The notes under the pieces: generated by a model | The model's database searches: none | Seen by the model: the letters and a program-made list of their open reading frames with translations, nothing else | What the model was told of the DNA's origin: nothing | Shown here: positions 62,400 through 64,000 of the stretch, one piece after another | Layout of the letters: every line of letters starts with the position of its first letter | Numbering within the stretch: position 1 is the first letter of the stretch | Translations under genes and position numbers: made by a program | From: Rhytidiadelphus loreus | Taxonomy: Eukaryota; Streptophyta; Bryopsida; Hypnales; Hylocomiaceae | Direction: 5' to 3' | DNA length: 64,000 bases | Assembly (NCBI GenBank): GCA_947034895.1 | Contig: OX344762.1 | Coordinates: 30,608,760-30,672,759, forward strand

Positions 62400-63575
62400 A
62401 TGAACGTGACTTCAGCCACAAGCTCTGAAGCTCGCAAAATTTGACGACAAATGGCCGCAAAGGCTGTCCTCCCATATATAGACACAAATGAAAGAGTACC
62501 CAAGATCATACGTTTCTAAAGAGGTAGATAAGGTACCTGTGAAAGAACCCTAGTCTAATGCAAGAAACACGGTCGTTATTACTCTCTCCGGAAACAAAAT
62601 TCACTGAAGCTCCATCATCACCCGTAAGCTTATTCCAATTCTTTCAGCATAACTTTCCAATTCCTCTGGGAGGTGTGATTCTAAACCTAGTACCTCATAC
62701 CTTCAAACAGAACCCTGGAATTTGCGATTGAAAGTAAAATTAGAACTCACAGTCACCACAGATGCCACGCAACTTCACGCAACTTGCACCGCTGTTTGCG
62801 CAGATCAAATGCCGAGTGCTACACCCCAAATCTAGCGCATGAACCATACAAAATCGATTTTAGGGTGAATTCCAAACAGGTCTTATGCAATTGAAGCACA
62901 AGAGGACGCCTCGTAACAATTCCTGGCTCCATGAAAACGACAGCTAAAAACCATATCTGTGGCAATATAATTTCAAAGTATTCCACATTACTTTGCAGCA
63001 ATACAAGGTGAAGTTCGAATTAATGTATGTAACTTACCTGAACCACGGGACAAGAAGTCTCTCCCAACGATGCTCTCCAATATGGAGGACTTGCCAGAGC
63101 TCGGTTTCAATATATATGACACCACTAGTTATTTGGAATAAGGTTTCTCCCGAACAAATGGTCCGATGTCAAATTAAACAGAGCTCAATAACGAGATGTG
63201 AAATCAACTCTTTTACAACGAAGGAGACGAGGGCGCTCACCGATCTGTAGCAGAAATCAAATACTAGCAGAAACCCTGGAAAAATAGAGAATTCCCTGAT
63301 ATGCTGAGAAAGTAAGAACTCTAATTCACAAGTGAGAACTCCCTGAAGCTTTGGAAACCGAGAACTCCCTGAAGCTTTGGAAAAGCAACACAAAACCCTA
63401 GCAAAAGCAGATAACGATGCAACTGCAACCCAAAGAAAGTGGCGGCAAAACTAGGGTTCCGACTCGAATTCCAAGCCTGTATCGTTGACACGTCACCTCG
63501 TCCCTTTGACTGTGGCCTTGCTCGTAAGACCGCGTCACCTAAATCTCTCACCGCAGCTCTTAGACTTACAACCAT
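62400..63575 (-). other. Gene-like leader sequence inside the CACTA-like element
   Basis: The minus strand looks like a plant 5' region: ACTAGGGTTCTTTCACAG|GTACC at about 62555-62535, AACCCTAGTTTTGCCGCC near 63450, and an ATG at 63575 opening 84 codons (MVVSLRAAVRDLGDAVLRAR). I recognise no protein family. It may be a captured host gene fragment or an unrelated local gene start. Confidence 0.25.
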
Positions 63576-63737
63576 GATATTGTACGTTTTCCACTTGCCC
63601 TACACTACCTGAGAGTTCAAGCCAAAATGAAAATACATGCTCAGCTGTAGTCCCAGATGGGCAACATGACCTTAAATTGCTCCATGAGTGCAAACACCTT
63701 ACTATTCATATGACCCTAAACCCTAAAATTGGATATA

Positions 63738-63779
63738 ATTTGGATCCTATTAGTAATTTGGATCCTATTAGTAATTTGG
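63738..63779 (+). repeat. Two-unit 21-base tandem repeat
   Basis: TTTGGATCCTATTAGTAA occurs twice in tandem, followed by a third partial TTTGGA. Confidence 0.7.
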
Positions 63780-64000
63780 AGCCACTTGTGAAGTAAGTTG
63801 CATTAGCCTGTTCATCTTTTATAATCTAATTAGTAGAACAAAGATATGCAAGTTCAATGCAATTGGTTGCAGTAGCAAAGATGGAACTAGAATGCAATTG
63901 GTTTTAATAATCTTGTGCAACTGAAATGCAACTATCATGCGACTATAATGCAACTGAAATGCAACTAACATGCAACAATAGTGACTGTGAGGTGTCCAAG

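Larger units (their letters stand above)
60510..64000. mobile_element. Left end of a probable large CACTA transposon (continues past the window)
   Basis: CACTAGAAGAAAAAGTAGGG at 60510 resembles CACTA-superfamily termini. It is followed at once by TTGCGACT/AGTCGCA motifs in both orientations and then a long GCAACT array, which fits the subterminal motif arrays of CACTA elements. GCAACT motifs become dense again at 63890-63980, up to the window edge. No transposase is seen. The right terminus and target duplication lie outside. Confidence 0.55.

Noticed and set aside
1..64000. CRISPR arrays, bacterial operons, LTR retrotransposon coding domains
   Set aside because: Regular spaced repeats, Shine-Dalgarno operons, and gag, reverse transcriptase or integrase motifs were looked for and not seen.

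Overview
This is AT-rich nuclear DNA of a land plant. It holds spliced genes with GT-AG introns, plant-specific families (beta-expansin, a GT92 galactan-synthase-like enzyme, a plastid-type LEA protein, a secreted LRR protein), and very dense short non-autonomous DNA transposons. A bryophyte or other non-flowering plant is my guess from the gene set and composition, but nothing in the window fixes the species. All exon joins were derived by eye from splice sites, reading phase and protein family resemblance.

Layout. 1-4260: AT-rich repeats. 4381-8894 (+): SWC2/YL1, the H2A.Z-binding subunit of the SWR1 chromatin remodeller, in 11 exons. 8895-18840: gene-free transposon graveyard. 19340-22584 (+): three-exon GT92 (GALS-like) glycosyltransferase whose promoter segment has a decayed second copy downstream at 24185-24380. 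22585-30300: repeats, including a CACTA-type hairpin MITE nested in another element. 31014-33383 (+): kappa-class glutathione S-transferase ending in a peroxisomal SRL signal. 33384-42390: repeats, including a ~1 kb inverted pair of elements. 42920-44996 (+): six-exon beta-expansin. 45582-46739 (-): plastid LEA protein, convergent with the expansin gene. 46850-53220: repeats. 53269-56161 (+): Sgpp-like HAD phosphatase with a possible alternative first exon. 56944-59045 (-): secreted LRR protein, convergent with the phosphatase gene. 59050-64000: a repeat cut by what looks like one end of a large CACTA transposon, with a long GCAACT-motif array and gene-like non-transposon sequence inside. It runs past the right edge.

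The genes do not form a pathway; they are independent housekeeping, cell-wall, stress and surface genes separated by repeats. The most unusual content is the repeat landscape: at least six recognisable families of terminal-inverted-repeat elements, several of them present twice within adjacent introns of one gene (GSTK introns 2 and 3; phosphatase introns 1 and 2), plus the CACTA-like structure at the right end.
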